Positions 20,020-29,766 of a stretch of 64,000 nucleotides of DNA are shown piece after piece (the stretch's first letter is position 1; every line of letters starts with the position of its first letter). The DNA is taken from positions 1 to 64,000 of the forward strand of contig CALOBA010000039.1 of assembly GCA_942491465.1 (NCBI GenBank). Direction: 5' to 3'. The stretch comes from CALOBA01 sp942491465. GTDB taxonomy: Bacteria; Pseudomonadota; Gammaproteobacteria; Chromatiales; Chromatiaceae. The notes under the pieces are model-generated. The model saw only the letters and a list, made by a program, of their open reading frames with translations, was not told the DNA's origin and searched no databases. Position numbers and translations under genes: made by a program.

Positions 20020-21860
20020 CGGTGGACCTCGCGCTGGTTGGTCTTCAAGTGCAGCTCGGTGAAGGCGTTGATCGAGACGTAGCGGGCGAAAAAGCGCTCG
20101 AGCACGCTGCCGAGCAGATAGGGACCGACCCCGGGAAACGACAGCTCGTGGAAGGTCAGCGTGATGGCCAGCCCCCGGGCGTAGGTCACCGGCCCCGGCC
20201 CCGGCAACCGCCGCGTGATCGGCGCCACGGCGATGGAGCGCACGCCCTCGACCTGGGCGCGCAGCTGCGGATCGGTCAGGTCGGCATACAGCGACAGCAG
20301 GGCGCGCAGGGCCTCGGCCCCCTGCTCGGGGCTGGAGTCGGCCAGCGACAGATAGTTCAGCGACAGGTGACTGATCAACCGCCAGGTGATATCGCCCTCG
20401 GCGCCGGCCGGGATGGGGCGGGTCGGGCCGGCGACGACGCGCACCGCGGTCACCGGGCTGGCGACGTCGATGGTGAAGTCGGTCTCGCCCAGGCCGACCG
20501 GGAGCTGCAACGGCAGATCACGATTGGTGCATAGGGCCGTGACGTCGAGCTGGCTCAGATCGGTGCGCACCGGGTCAGGGCCGTTGGGGTCCACCAGGTC
20601 CAGGTAGACCTCGGTGCCGATGTAGCTGGAACGCCCGCCATGCAGCTGCTCGCGCTGGGAGCGCAGCCGCGGCCTGCGTATCAGACTGAAATACGGATGG
20701 CGCGCCGACTCCGCGGCCGGGTCGCGGAAGGCATACAGCGGCCGGAAATGGCATTCCTCATCGGCCTTCTTGCCGCGGGCGACCACGTCGGTGATCTGAT
20801 AGATCTCGAAGTCGAGGGGGCGGGTGCGATCGGGGACGACGTGATGCTCATGCACGGCATCATCGAGGCGGACGCGATCACAACGCCGGCTGAACAGGTT
20901 GATCGCCGGCGTGCAGAACAGGGCAAAGTTGCTCGCCTCAACGACGTTGGCCAGCTGCAGATCGGGCCGCCCGGCGAGCACGATGAGGTCGATCTCGGTG
21001 GCGGCAGCGGCGGCCAGCACGGGCGCCAGGCCGGCGATCTCGATGAACAGGAAGCGCTCCGGGAAGGCGAAATACTCGAGCAGGTAGCGATAGCCCTCGA
21101 AGGCGGCGGGCGGAAACGGGATCAGCGCCTGGTCATCGGCAAAGCCCAGCGGCCGGACCCGGGTCGCATCCAGCACCCGACACCAGGGCAGCGGCCGCTC
21201 CACGGGCTGGGCGACGACGCCGATGGTGTCTGCCGCGAGGTATTCGTGCAGCCGAAACGGGTGCTGATCGCTGCCGCGCAGGAACAGCACCAGCCGGTCG
21301 AGGCCGATCTGATTGAGCCGCGCCGCGCCGGTGGTGCGCAGCCGCAGCCGAAGGCCGCCGCCGGCACGGGCCAACAGCGGCAGCTCGGTGCGCAGCACCG
21401 GGCCGGTGTGGGTGAAATACTCCGCCTCGCTGATCTCGATCGGCCACAGCGTCACGGCATGGGCGGTCCGGTAGTCGCAGGCGGTGCGCTCGCCCTTGAG
21501 CTTGACGCTGCGCAGCCGGGTGCCGCGGGGCACCTCCACACCGGCGGCCAGATCGCCCTCGCTCGGGTCCGGCGTCATCTGCACCACGGCCATCGACGGC
21601 AGCGGCGCCGGATAGTGCGGATAGACCAGCTGCAGCAGGTGCCGCGAGAATTCCGGCAGCTCGTCGTCGATCTTCAGCTGCACCCGCGCGGCCAGCAGCG
21701 CAAAGCCCTCGATCAGGCGCTCCACATAGGGGTCGGAACAGTCGGTGCCGCTGACCCCGAGTCGGCCGGCGATCTTCGGGAATTCCTCCGCAAACTCGCC
21801 GACGCTCTCGCGCAGGAAGCGCAGCTCGCGCTCGTAGTAGTTCAGGTAGCGGCGCTGCAC
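19983..21860 (-). CDS. tssF: Type VI secretion baseplate subunit TssF
   Basis: A 625-residue TssF (ImpG/VasA). It begins with the diagnostic LNYYERELRFLRESVGEFAEEFPKIAGRLG, followed by DPYVERLIEGFALLAARVQLKIDDELPEF. It ends with FARYVSINAFTELHLKT. Length is normal for the family. The start lies 3 bp from the tssE stop. Confidence 0.95.
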   Translation of the reverse strand: MQRRYLNYYERELRFLRESVGEFAEEFPKIAGRLGVSGTDCSDPYVERLIEGFALLAARVQLKIDDELPEFSRHLLQLVYPHYPAPLPSMAVVQMTPDPSEGDLAAGVEVPRGTRLRSVKLKGERTACDYRTAHAVTLWPIEISEAEYFTHTGPVLRTELPLLARAGGGLRLRLRTTGAARLNQIGLDRLVLFLRGSDQHPFRLHEYLAADTIGVVAQPVERPLPWCRVLDATRVRPLGFADDQALIPFPPAAFEGYRYLLEYFAFPERFLFIEIAGLAPVLAAAAATEIDLIVLAGRPDLQLANVVEASNFALFCTPAINLFSRRCDRVRLDDAVHEHHVVPDRTRPLDFEIYQITDVVARGKKADEECHFRPLYAFRDPAAESARHPYFSLIRRPRLRSQREQLHGGRSSYIGTEVYLDLVDPNGPDPVRTDLSQLDVTALCTNRDLPLQLPVGLGETDFTIDVASPVTAVRVVAGPTRPIPAGAEGDITWRLISHLSLNYLSLADSSPEQGAEALRALLSLYADLTDPQLRAQVEGVRSIAVAPITRRLPGPGPVTYARGLAITLTFHELSFPGVGPYLLGSVLERFFARYVSINAFTELHLKTNQREVHRWPPTIGRRQSL

Positions 21861-21863
21861 CCG

Positions 21864-22370
21864 TCAGGCTCCCGTCGACTCGCGGATGGTCAGGTAGCCG
21901 GTATCCAGGTCCATCTCGGTGTGCAGCTGGAACTGCTCCGGCATCGGCTGCTGCCAGAGCAGCCCGCTGATCTCGAACCGCAGCGCGCTGCCCCCCATGT
22001 CGACCCAGTCGACCAGGACCTTGACCTTCAGCGACCGGGGCAGGATGCGCGGCTCGAAGCGGAGGATGGCCGCCCGCACCAGCCGCTCCAGCTCGGCGGT
22101 GATCAGGCCGCTTCGATGGCGACCGGAGAGGCTGCCGAGGCCGTAGTTGAGCACCGAATCGGCGACATTGGGGTAGGCGCCGAGGTCCATGACCGAGCTC
22201 AGCGTATCGGTGTTCAGCAGCCAGGCCAGGTCGCGGATCACGGCGGCGCGCAGCTCGGCCGGCGTGATGACCCGATGCGCAGCGGATTCCTCCGGCTGAT
22301 CGCGGGCGTCATCGGTCAGCCGATCGAGCAGCGCCGGCTGCAGGCGCTCGGAGGGGGTCAGTGTGGCCAT
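21864..22370 (-). CDS. tssE: Type VI secretion baseplate subunit TssE
   Basis: A 168-residue TssE, a gp25-like wedge protein. The region ILRFEPRILPRSLKVKV is the family's E-P-R motif. I chose the ATG at 22370 (MATLTPSERLQPALLDRLTDD), which gives the usual start with PSLLDRL; an upstream in-frame ATG at 22433 would add an unlikely arginine/serine-rich extension. Confidence 0.92.
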   Translation of the reverse strand: MATLTPSERLQPALLDRLTDDARDQPEESAAHRVITPAELRAAVIRDLAWLLNTDTLSSVMDLGAYPNVADSVLNYGLGSLSGRHRSGLITAELERLVRAAILRFEPRILPRSLKVKVLVDWVDMGGSALRFEISGLLWQQPMPEQFQLHTEMDLDTGYLTIRESTGA

Positions 22371-22481
22371 CGCCGCCGCCGAGCCTCGTTGGCCGGGCCC
22401 TTGAGCCGCCGATTGCCGCGAAGGCGAGCGCAAAGGCCGGATGTCCCGGGAGCCTGAAAACGTCTTTGCACGCGCACGGCT

Positions 22482-23294
22482 TCAGTCGGCCGCAGCCGGC
22501 TCAGCGGGCGCATCCAGCTCGATCCGCCGGACCTGGAGCAGTCCGTGCTCGCCGCCGTCGGTGGCGAGCATGCGCTGGCCTTGGCCCTGGTAGAGGTCGT
22601 CCCCCAGATCGGTCCAGCGCGTCTCGCGCGACATCAGGAGCGCCGGATCGGCACGGTCTTCGGTGCCGGCGTAGCGGGTTGGGATCAGCGCGACGGCATC
22701 GCCGCCGTTGGCCCAGACGATCTGGGCAGGGATCCAGACCAGATCGCGCAGGTCCTCAGGCGCCTCGATGTTGATGGAGCGGATCAGCTCGAAGGGGACC
22801 CAGTAGTAGCCGCCGTTGAACACCAGCTCCAACACCGGACCCAGGCGCGGGTCGGCATCAGCCAGCCAGGCGAAGGCGCCGTCGTCGAGTCGGCCCGGCA
22901 CCGCCGGCGCCTGCTCGAGGGCCTGCGCGCGCAGGGCCTGGGACTCGGCAACATGGCCGGCGGCGGACAGCCGCAGGGCCTCCAGCAGCAGCGCGACCCA
23001 GCGCTGGGGCTTGCCGAGCAGCAGGGGTTGGCGCTTGCCGGCGAAGACCTCGCGGCGCACCGCCTCGGCCTGCAGCGCGGTGGCGTAGGTGCTGACCATG
23101 ACCAGTGCGCCGTCGTCGAGCTCGCCGCAGACCTTGAGCTGGGTCGCGGCCCGCTCCCACTGTCCCAACAGCGCGAGCAACTGAAACAGGAACACCCGCA
23201 GCTTCGGGTCCGACGGGTTGGCGCGCACCTGCTGCTGCAGCGCCGCCAGGGCCGCCTGCGGGTCGTTGTTTCTGATCGCCTCTTCGGCATTCAT
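22482..23294 (-). CDS. tagJ: Type VI secretion accessory protein TagJ (ImpE)
   Basis: A 270-residue ImpE/TagJ-family protein with N-terminal TPR-like helices (DPQAALAALQQQVRANPSDPKLRVFLFQLLALLGQWERA) and the conserved C-terminal half (NGGYYWVPFELIRSINIEAPEDLRDLVW). In systems that have it, TagJ binds TssB and modulates ClpV-dependent sheath recycling. Start ATG at 23294 (MNAEEAI) is preferred; another two codons upstream is possible. It lies between hcp and tssE. Confidence 0.92.
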   Translation of the reverse strand: MNAEEAIRNNDPQAALAALQQQVRANPSDPKLRVFLFQLLALLGQWERAATQLKVCGELDDGALVMVSTYATALQAEAVRREVFAGKRQPLLLGKPQRWVALLLEALRLSAAGHVAESQALRAQALEQAPAVPGRLDDGAFAWLADADPRLGPVLELVFNGGYYWVPFELIRSINIEAPEDLRDLVWIPAQIVWANGGDAVALIPTRYAGTEDRADPALLMSRETRWTDLGDDLYQGQGQRMLATDGGEHGLLQVRRIELDAPAEPAAAD

Positions 23295-23468
23295 GGTCAA
23301 GCCCTCGGCGTTTTCGGCCTGTGGTTGGGGGACGCAGAAGGCGGCGGCGAAAGATGACTGAGGCGCCCTCTTTGCACCTTTGCCCTCTGTGCGCCTTTGC
23401 GGAAAAAACCCGGCAACAGGCGCGTCGCGGCTCGCCGATCAGGGCCCCGGCGAGCCACCGCCACTGGG

Positions 23469-24008
23469 TCAGGACCCAGTGCTCTGGGGCTTGACGCTGC
23501 TGTTGGTGTACTCGGTGTTCTGCTGGATGTCCCAACCGCGGTCCACCGCGGTGCCGACCTTGCCGGAGTCGTCCACCGGTTGGAAGTGCCAGGTGATCTT
23601 GCGATAGAACAGGCTGACGCTCTCCATCGGACGCCCCGCCGAGTCGCCGGAGGAGCCGCCGGGAGAGATCGACGAGACGGTGACATCCTCCATCACGATC
23701 ATCATGATGGTCAGCTTCTTGCCGGCCATGTCGCTGACGATCTCAAACACCACGGTCGAGAAGTCCGTGGCCTGGGCGCAGGCCTTGTACAGCAGCGGGC
23801 TGGAGGAGTCGGCGAGCTTGGTGAACGAGAAGTCCTGGAAGTCGGCGCGACCGGCACCCACCGAGCCGTAGGTGCCGGTGGCGTGGCCGATGGGGTGGGC
23901 GACACCCCAGTTGAAGCTCTGCACCTCCATCCACTTGGTGTGTTGGGAGTCCATCGACTCGCCGTCGATGCTCGGGTCCTGGAACTGCAGATACATGGCT
24001 GTTGCCAT
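23469..24008 (-). CDS. hcp: Type VI secretion tube protein Hcp
   Basis: A 179-residue Hcp (TssD), hexamers of which stack into the inner tube and carry effectors. Typical features are MYLQFQDPSIDGES at the start, the WMEVQSFNWGVAHPI segment and DFSFTKLADSSSPLLYKAC. It is located between tssC and tagJ, a common order. No fused effector domain is present. Confidence 0.95.
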   Translation of the reverse strand: MATAMYLQFQDPSIDGESMDSQHTKWMEVQSFNWGVAHPIGHATGTYGSVGAGRADFQDFSFTKLADSSSPLLYKACAQATDFSTVVFEIVSDMAGKKLTIMMIVMEDVTVSSISPGGSSGDSAGRPMESVSLFYRKITWHFQPVDDSGKVGTAVDRGWDIQQNTEYTNSSVKPQSTGS

Positions 24009-24047
24009 CGGGATTGCCTCGCGATTGTGTCAGTGGCGGCGGATGTG

Positions 24048-24077
24048 CCGTCCGCCGCGCCCGGGGGCCGCGGACGG
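24048..24077 (-). promoter_or_regulatory. Strong hairpin between tssC and hcp
   Basis: CCGTCCGC and GCGGACGG, eight complementary bases, flank a 14-base loop in the 91 bp gap between tssC and hcp. There is no T-run after it. It could partly stop transcription or shield the hcp mRNA, which is usually made in excess; this is inference. Confidence 0.5.
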
Positions 24078-24099
24078 CGGGTGACGAAACCGGGCGGGA

Positions 24100-25602
24100 T
24101 CAGCCCCCCTTCTCGGACGGCAACTTCGAGACCAGCCGCAGCGAGACGGTCAGGCCTTCGAGCTGGTAATGCGGTCGCAGGAAGAACTGCGCCTTGTAGT
24201 AGCCCGGATTGCCCTCGACGTCCTCCACCTTGACCTCGGCGGCGGACAGCGGGCGCAGGGCCTTCTCGTAGTCCGAGGCGGTCTGCGGGCTGGGCTCGAC
24301 GTACTGCAAGATCCACTGGTTGAGCCATTTTTCCATGTCGTCCCGCGACTTGAACGAGCCGATCTTGTCGCGGACGATGCACTTGAGGTAGTGCGCGAAG
24401 CGGCTCATCGCGAAGATATACGGCAGCCGCGCCGACAGGTTCGCATTCGCCGTCGCATCCGCGTCCTCGTATTCGAAGGGCTTCTGCAGCGACTGCCCGC
24501 CGATGAACGCGGCGATGTCGGAGTTTTTGCGATGGATCAGCGGCAGGAAGCCGTTCTTCGACAGCTCCGCCTCGCGCCGGTCGGTGATGGCGATCTCGGT
24601 CGGGCACTTCTCGTCGACGCCGCCGTCGTCGGTGGGGAAGGTATGCACCGGCAGACCTTCCACCAGGCCGCCGGACTCGACACCGCGGATCTGCGTGACC
24701 CAGCCGTAGCGCTTGAACGCCCGGTTGATGTTCACCGCCATCGCATAGGCGGCGTTGGACCAGGTGTACTTGCTGCTGTCGGCGGCGCCGGTGTCCTCCT
24801 CGAAGTCGAACGCCTCCACCGGGTCGGTCTTGCTGCCGTAGGGCAGCCGGGCCAGGAACCGCGGCATGGTCAGCCCGATGTAGCGGGCGTCCTCGCTCTC
24901 GCGCAGCGAGCGCCAGGCGGCATAGTCCGGGGTCTCGAAGATCTTGGTGAGATCCCGCGGATTGCTCAGCTCCTGCCAAGAGTCCATCTGCATCACGCTG
25001 GGCTTGACGCTGGCGATGAACGGGGTGTGCGAGGCGGCGGCGATCTGCCCGATCTGGCCCAGCAGTTCCACGTCCGGCGGGCTGTGGTCGAAGTAGTAGT
25101 CGCCCACCAGGCAGCCGTAGGGTTCGCCGCCGAACTGGCCGTATTCCTCCTCGTAGATCTTCTTGAACAGCGGGCTCTGGTCCCAGGACACGCCCTTGTA
25201 GCGCTTCAGGGTCTTGTGCAGCTCCTGCTTGGAGATGTTCATGACCCGAAGCTTGAGCATCTCGTCGGTCTCGGTGTTGTTGACGAGATAGTGCAGGCCG
25301 CGCCAGGCCGCCTCCAACTGCTGGAAGTCCGGGTGGTGCAGGATCTGGTTGATCTGCTCGCTGAGCTTGTGGTCGATCTCGGCGATCATGGCCTGGATCG
25401 ACGTGGCGACGTCGTCGGAGACCAGGCTGGTGTTCGCCAGGGCCTGCTCGGCCAGGGTGTGGACCGCGTTCTCGATCTCTTCGCGGGCACGCTCGGAGCG
25501 GGGCTTGAACTCCTGGTGCAGCAGCGCGGCGAAATCGCCGGTCTCGGCAACGGCCGCTTGGGCCTCGGGGGCGGCCTGGGTCTCGGGGGTCGGCTCGGCC
25601 AT
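24100..25602 (-). CDS. tssC: Type VI secretion sheath large subunit TssC
   Basis: A 500-residue TssC (VipB), the major subunit of the contractile sheath. Diagnostic stretches are DHKLSEQINQILHHPDFQQLEAAWRGLHYLV, LLVGDYYFDH-like LVGDYYFDHSPPDVELL and SRFAHYLKCIVRDKIGS. The ATG at 25602 gives MAEPTPETQ and lies 1 bp after the tssB stop, so the upstream in-frame ATG at 25647 inside tssB is rejected. Confidence 0.96.
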   Translation of the reverse strand: MAEPTPETQAAPEAQAAVAETGDFAALLHQEFKPRSERAREEIENAVHTLAEQALANTSLVSDDVATSIQAMIAEIDHKLSEQINQILHHPDFQQLEAAWRGLHYLVNNTETDEMLKLRVMNISKQELHKTLKRYKGVSWDQSPLFKKIYEEEYGQFGGEPYGCLVGDYYFDHSPPDVELLGQIGQIAAASHTPFIASVKPSVMQMDSWQELSNPRDLTKIFETPDYAAWRSLRESEDARYIGLTMPRFLARLPYGSKTDPVEAFDFEEDTGAADSSKYTWSNAAYAMAVNINRAFKRYGWVTQIRGVESGGLVEGLPVHTFPTDDGGVDEKCPTEIAITDRREAELSKNGFLPLIHRKNSDIAAFIGGQSLQKPFEYEDADATANANLSARLPYIFAMSRFAHYLKCIVRDKIGSFKSRDDMEKWLNQWILQYVEPSPQTASDYEKALRPLSAAEVKVEDVEGNPGYYKAQFFLRPHYQLEGLTVSLRLVSKLPSEKGG

Positions 25603-25603
25603 G

Positions 25604-26155
25604 TTACTTGTCCTCCGCGGCCGGGGCTGCGTCCGCCGCCGGGGCATCGCCGTCGGTGTCCTTCGGCTTCGGTGCCGAGGCCAGGGCCTGCAGCAGGGCC
25701 GGGTCCGCCAGGGCCTTCTGGATCAGGTCGCCGGCGCCTTCCTTGCCGTCCATGTAGGTCATCAAGTTATCGAGTTGGGTGCGCGCATCGAGCAGCTTCT
25801 TCAGGCTGTCGACCTTGCGGGCGATGGCCGCCGGCGAGAAGTCGTCCATGCTCTCGAAGGTCAGCTCCACCGGCAGCGAGCCCTCGCCGGTGAGGGTATT
25901 CGGCACGTTGAAGGCGACCCGCGGCTTCTGCGCCTTGAGCCGGTCGTCGAAGTTGTCGACATCGATCTCCAGGAACTTGCGCTCGGCCACCGGTGCCAGC
26001 GGGTCGGCGGGCTTGCCGCTGAGATCGGCCATGACCCCCATGACGAACGGGATCTGGACCTTCTTCTCGGAGCCGTAGAGTTCAACGTCGTACTCGATCT
26101 GGACACGGGGCGCGCGGTTGCGCGCGATGAACTTCTGGCTGCTTTCTTTCGCCAT
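25604..26155 (-). CDS. tssB: Type VI secretion sheath small subunit TssB
   Basis: A 183-residue TssB (VipA) that co-assembles with TssC. The start MAKESSQKFIARNRAPRVQIEYDVELYGSEKKVQIPFVMGVMADLSG is typical of the family; the ATG at 26155 is used. The C-terminus has a proline/alanine/aspartate-rich extension of about 25 residues. First gene of the visible operon; tssA, tssK, tssL, tssM and tssJ must lie elsewhere if the system works. Confidence 0.95.
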   Translation of the reverse strand: MAKESSQKFIARNRAPRVQIEYDVELYGSEKKVQIPFVMGVMADLSGKPADPLAPVAERKFLEIDVDNFDDRLKAQKPRVAFNVPNTLTGEGSLPVELTFESMDDFSPAAIARKVDSLKKLLDARTQLDNLMTYMDGKEGAGDLIQKALADPALLQALASAPKPKDTDGDAPAADAAPAAEDK

Positions 26156-26650
26156 GAGGGCCTCGCTGTCGGTGAGCTTGGAAACGGTATCGAACGCGTG
26201 CCGCTCGTCGAGCGAAACGCAGGGCTGGAACAACGGACGACGACCTGAGATTGGCTCAGGTTAGTTCGCCGCGACGACGAAGACAAGCGTCGTTCCAGCT
26301 CGTGGCCGCTGAACGGCGCGTTCGTTTCGCTCAGGCGGGCGTGACCGCGTCCCGCGCTGCACGCTTCCCATCTCCGCCTTCGGCGGCTGCCTGCGCCGCC
26401 AAACCGCGATCGTAAGACGCCTTCTGTCGAGGCTTTCGCTATCGTGCACCCCGCACGGAACTGCGCTACACTCCGCCATCCATGATCTGACCGATCAGGA
26501 TTCAACTCAGCACGCCTGCGCATCGTCTGGCGGCCATCCGGGTTGACCAAGGTTTTTACCCGAACGCGGTCCTGGGGCCGGTCCGAACTGTAGAAAGGTC
26601 CTATCACCCTACCCGCTCACGATGATTGCAGATCAATGAGCGCTGTATTT
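26156..26650. other. Divergent intergenic region, no gene supported
   Basis: About 500 bp separate tssB from the region upstream of prsT. It should hold the type VI operon promoter on the minus strand. I could not find a clean sigma-70 or sigma-54 match, and no open frame here has a credible start or recognisable product. Confidence 0.5.
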
Positions 26651-26760
26651 GAGCTCAACCACTAGGAACCGGGGGGCACGGCGGACAAAGCCATCCCTAC
26701 CGGCTTACGCGATCCAGATGCCGGGCTTGCCATCCTACCGAACGGGTGGACGGAGGCCCG
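26651..26760 (+). promoter_or_regulatory. Possible GEMM-like (c-di-GMP-I) structured leader
   Basis: The prsT leader contains GCGGACAAAGCCATCCC, resembling the GACGCAAAGCC core of GEMM-I riboswitches, followed by ATGCCGGGCTTGCC, resembling the AGCCGGGTTGCCG tetraloop-receptor side. The usual first half (AAACC-GAAA-GG) is not clear, so this may be a diverged aptamer or chance. A c-di-GMP switch would make sense for an exopolysaccharide-linked module. Confidence 0.3.
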
Positions 26761-26779
26761 TTTAAGCTAGGAGGCATTG

Positions 26780-29569
26780 ATGTTTCAACTCCCTATCGCC
26801 CCAAGTATCGTCGTCCGCAGCCGATCATTAGCTGCTTTTTTGCTGCTGCTCGCAACCACCGCGCATCTACAAGCTGACCCAGCGATTTATGATGCAAACG
26901 CCGCGCTGAACGCGGGCGAGATCAGCACCGCAGAGATCTTGATCAAAAATGCCCTGCTGGCCAACCCCGGCGACGCGGAAGCGCGCCTGCTACTCGGCCA
27001 AGTGCATTTGCGCAACCTCGACGGACTTAGCGCCGAAAAAGAGATCCGTCGCGCGCAAGAGCTGGGCCTCGCCGAAGAAGGCTGGGGACTGGATCTGGTG
27101 GAGGCGCTGCTGCTCCAAGGGCGCAATGACGAAGCCAAGCGCATGGTCGAAGAGTACGCCGAGTCGCACCTAAGAGATGCGCGGGCAAGCGTGCTTCAGG
27201 GTCGGGTCAGTCTCGCGCTGGGGGAATGGTACCAGGCCAACCAGGCGTTCCAGGCAGCAATGGAGTTCGGTGGCGCCGACGAAGAGGCGAGACTGGGGCT
27301 GATCCGTACCGCCCTTGCTCAATTCGACAAGACCAAGGCGCAGTCTTTGCTCAATGCGCTCTTGCGCGACTATCCGTCAAACACCGACGCATTGATGATA
27401 GCCGCAGCACAGCACCGGGATGCGGGCGATATGGACAACGCGACCGCCTACTACCAACGCGCCGTCGATTCATCCCCGGAAGACCCACTCGCGTTGGCGG
27501 GGCTGGCCGCGAGTCGAATCGCACTCGGCGAATATGAGGTAGCGGACACGGTCGTCGCCGAGCTGGAGCGTATCCGACCAAATACCGCGATCGCGGCCTA
27601 CCTGCGTGGCCTGAGCCTCTACCTCCGCGGTCAGCTCGCAGAAGCCCTGCCCCATCTCGACCGCTGCCTGTCCGCCGACCCTGCGCATGCGCAGAGCAGG
27701 GCGCTGGCCGGCGTGATCAACTACACCCAAGGCAACTACGAGACAGCGACCGAGCACCTGAAGATCGCCCTTGCGACAAACCCGGACAACCGACAGGTGC
27801 GCAAGCTCTTGGCCGCGGCCATGATCCACTCCGGAGACGGAAGGTCGGCGATTGATGTTCTGGAGCAGGTCGATGTCGAGACGGCACCGGATCTGTTGGC
27901 ACTACGTGGCAATGCCTACATCGCCCTAGGCGACAACAGCCAGGCGCAGGAGTCGCTCTCCCTCGCGGCCGCGGCCGGATCGGCGAGCCTCTCCGCCGTC
28001 GCACAAACGCAGCTCGGTAAGCTGAAGCTGGACGCGGGCGAGCTGGACGAGGCGCTTTCTGCGCTGGAGGCCGCCGCCGCAAACGACGCTCAACCGATCC
28101 TCTCCGATATTTTGCGGGCATCGGCCTTGATCGAAGCGGGAAGATATGAGCAGGCGCTGGAGATCGCCGATGCCGTGGCGGACCGACTCCCCGAAAGCCC
28201 CCTCCCCTTCAACCTGAAGGGTGTCATCTACATCGCCCAGGGCAGCCCGGACGAGGCGCAAGCGCAGTTCGAGCAAGCATTGACCATTGCACCGGAATTT
28301 ACGGCGGCCCGCCTGCTGCTGGCCCGCTTGGAGCTTGCCCGCGGGCGACCGAGGCTCGCGGAAAAACGCCTGATGGCAGGTCTGGAAATCACACCGAAGC
28401 AAACAACCATCCTGACACTGCTTGCCGAAATCGCCTTGTCGACCGGCGATTCCCAACGGGCGCTCACGCTACTGCGCGATACGATCGACACGCAACCCGA
28501 TGCGATAGCCCCCCGCATCCTCATGACCCGGATACTGCTTGACCAAGAGCGCCTTGAACCAGCATTGGAGGCAGCGAAATCGCTTGCGGCCCGTGCCCCG
28601 AGGAATATCGACATCCTCAAGCTGACGGCCGACATCCAGATGCGGGCGGGCGACCACACCGGCGCCGAACTCACCCTCTCCCAGCTCACCGACATCGCCC
28701 CGGACAATCCGGACCTGCATCTCTTTCGCGGAATCCTGAACCTTCGCTATGGGGAAAACGCAGCGGCGAAGGAAGACATTCAGCGCGCGTTGTACCTGCA
28801 ACCGCAGAACAATGCGGCCAAGCTGATGCTGGCCCGTGCCTACCTGGCCCTCCACCAAACCGACGAGGCGATGCGCGTTGCCAAGCAGATACAGCAAGAC
28901 CAGCCGGACATTCCGTTAGGGTATCAGCTGGCAGCAGAACTCCTGCTCGAACAGGGCAATAGCTCCCAGGCAATCGAGCAGCTTGAAACCGGTCTCGAAG
29001 CCAGCGGCCAATCCCGCGATACCGTGCTGTTGCTCGCCAATGCCTACGCGAGAACCGGTCGCACCGATGATCAAGCACAAGTGCTGAGGTCCTGGCTCGA
29101 CGCGCACCCGGACGACATCGCCATCGGCGCCGATCTCGCCCTGACCCTGACTCGACAAGGACAGGCGGCCGAGGCGCTGCAGGTCTACGAGGGCATCCAC
29201 AACGAGCAGGCCCCCGACCCATCCATTCTCAACAATATGGCGCTGCTCATGCACCGCCTGGGGAGGCCCGAGGCAGAGCAGACGGCGGCCGACGCCTACC
29301 GACTTGCGCCCGACAACGCCTTGGTAGCGGATACCTACGGCTGGATCCTGCAGCAGCAGGGAAGGTCCAAGGAGGCCGTTGCGCTCCTCCGGCAGGCCAA
29401 TGCCGCCCTTCCGGCCCAGCCGACCATCGCCTATCACTTGGCCACCGCACTGGCCGCAACAGGTCAGCAGAGAGCGGCCGCGACACTGCTCAAAGAGGCC
29501 ACGCTCGAAAACAGACGGTTCCCGGAACGCGACGAGGCCGTCGCGCTGCTCAAGCGCCTTGGCGACTGA
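26780..29569 (+). CDS. prsT: PEP-CTERM/exosortase system TPR protein PrsT
   Basis: A 929-residue export protein built of some 20 or more TPR-like repeats, matching the PrsT family (XrtA/PEP-CTERM-associated TPR protein) in length, N-terminus (LNAGEISTAEILIKNALLANPGDAEARLLLGQVHL) and repeat style. The hydrophobic start (SLAAFLLLLATTAHLQA) is a signal peptide, apparently cleaved by signal peptidase I since no lipobox cysteine is visible. ATG at 26780 follows AGGAGG. PrsT is found in exosortase-containing genomes near exopolysaccharide genes and probably scaffolds envelope polysaccharide or protein sorting. No exosortase gene is in the window. Confidence 0.85.
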   Translation: MFQLPIAPSIVVRSRSLAAFLLLLATTAHLQADPAIYDANAALNAGEISTAEILIKNALLANPGDAEARLLLGQVHLRNLDGLSAEKEIRRAQELGLAEEGWGLDLVEALLLQGRNDEAKRMVEEYAESHLRDARASVLQGRVSLALGEWYQANQAFQAAMEFGGADEEARLGLIRTALAQFDKTKAQSLLNALLRDYPSNTDALMIAAAQHRDAGDMDNATAYYQRAVDSSPEDPLALAGLAASRIALGEYEVADTVVAELERIRPNTAIAAYLRGLSLYLRGQLAEALPHLDRCLSADPAHAQSRALAGVINYTQGNYETATEHLKIALATNPDNRQVRKLLAAAMIHSGDGRSAIDVLEQVDVETAPDLLALRGNAYIALGDNSQAQESLSLAAAAGSASLSAVAQTQLGKLKLDAGELDEALSALEAAAANDAQPILSDILRASALIEAGRYEQALEIADAVADRLPESPLPFNLKGVIYIAQGSPDEAQAQFEQALTIAPEFTAARLLLARLELARGRPRLAEKRLMAGLEITPKQTTILTLLAEIALSTGDSQRALTLLRDTIDTQPDAIAPRILMTRILLDQERLEPALEAAKSLAARAPRNIDILKLTADIQMRAGDHTGAELTLSQLTDIAPDNPDLHLFRGILNLRYGENAAAKEDIQRALYLQPQNNAAKLMLARAYLALHQTDEAMRVAKQIQQDQPDIPLGYQLAAELLLEQGNSSQAIEQLETGLEASGQSRDTVLLLANAYARTGRTDDQAQVLRSWLDAHPDDIAIGADLALTLTRQGQAAEALQVYEGIHNEQAPDPSILNNMALLMHRLGRPEAEQTAADAYRLAPDNALVADTYGWILQQQGRSKEAVALLRQANAALPAQPTIAYHLATALAATGQQRAAATLLKEATLENRRFPERDEAVALLKRLGD

Positions 29570-29669
29570 TGCAGGCCCGGCCGCGGGCCGAGCAGCCCCC
29601 CACGATGCGCGCGCAGCGCTCCATGAGCGCGGCGCGCAGGTTTGCCGCCCTGCCGTGGCGCGGGCCTAA

Positions 29670-29766
29670 GGATCGGTTCAAAGACAAGTGGTGCAGCGCC
29701 CGCTCGCTGAGCCTTTGGATTGGCCGTTTCGTGGTTGCGTCTGCACCACTTGTTTCTGAACCTTGC
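29670..29766 (+). mobile_element. MITE copy 1 (97 bp)
   Basis: Non-coding element with about 28 bp imperfect terminal inverted repeats (GATCGGTTCA...ACAAGTGG and CCACTTGTTTCTGAACCTTG), flanked by the 4 bp duplication CTAA. The right-hand duplication (29767-29770) supplies the stop codon of the minus-strand ligase gene. Same family as the copies at 31306, 36799, 47082 and 56889. Confidence 0.85.

Noticed and set aside
26390..26420. A sigma-54-like GG...GC pair upstream of tssB.
   Set aside because: The spacing is 13 rather than 12 bases, and the -12 element lacks TTGC.
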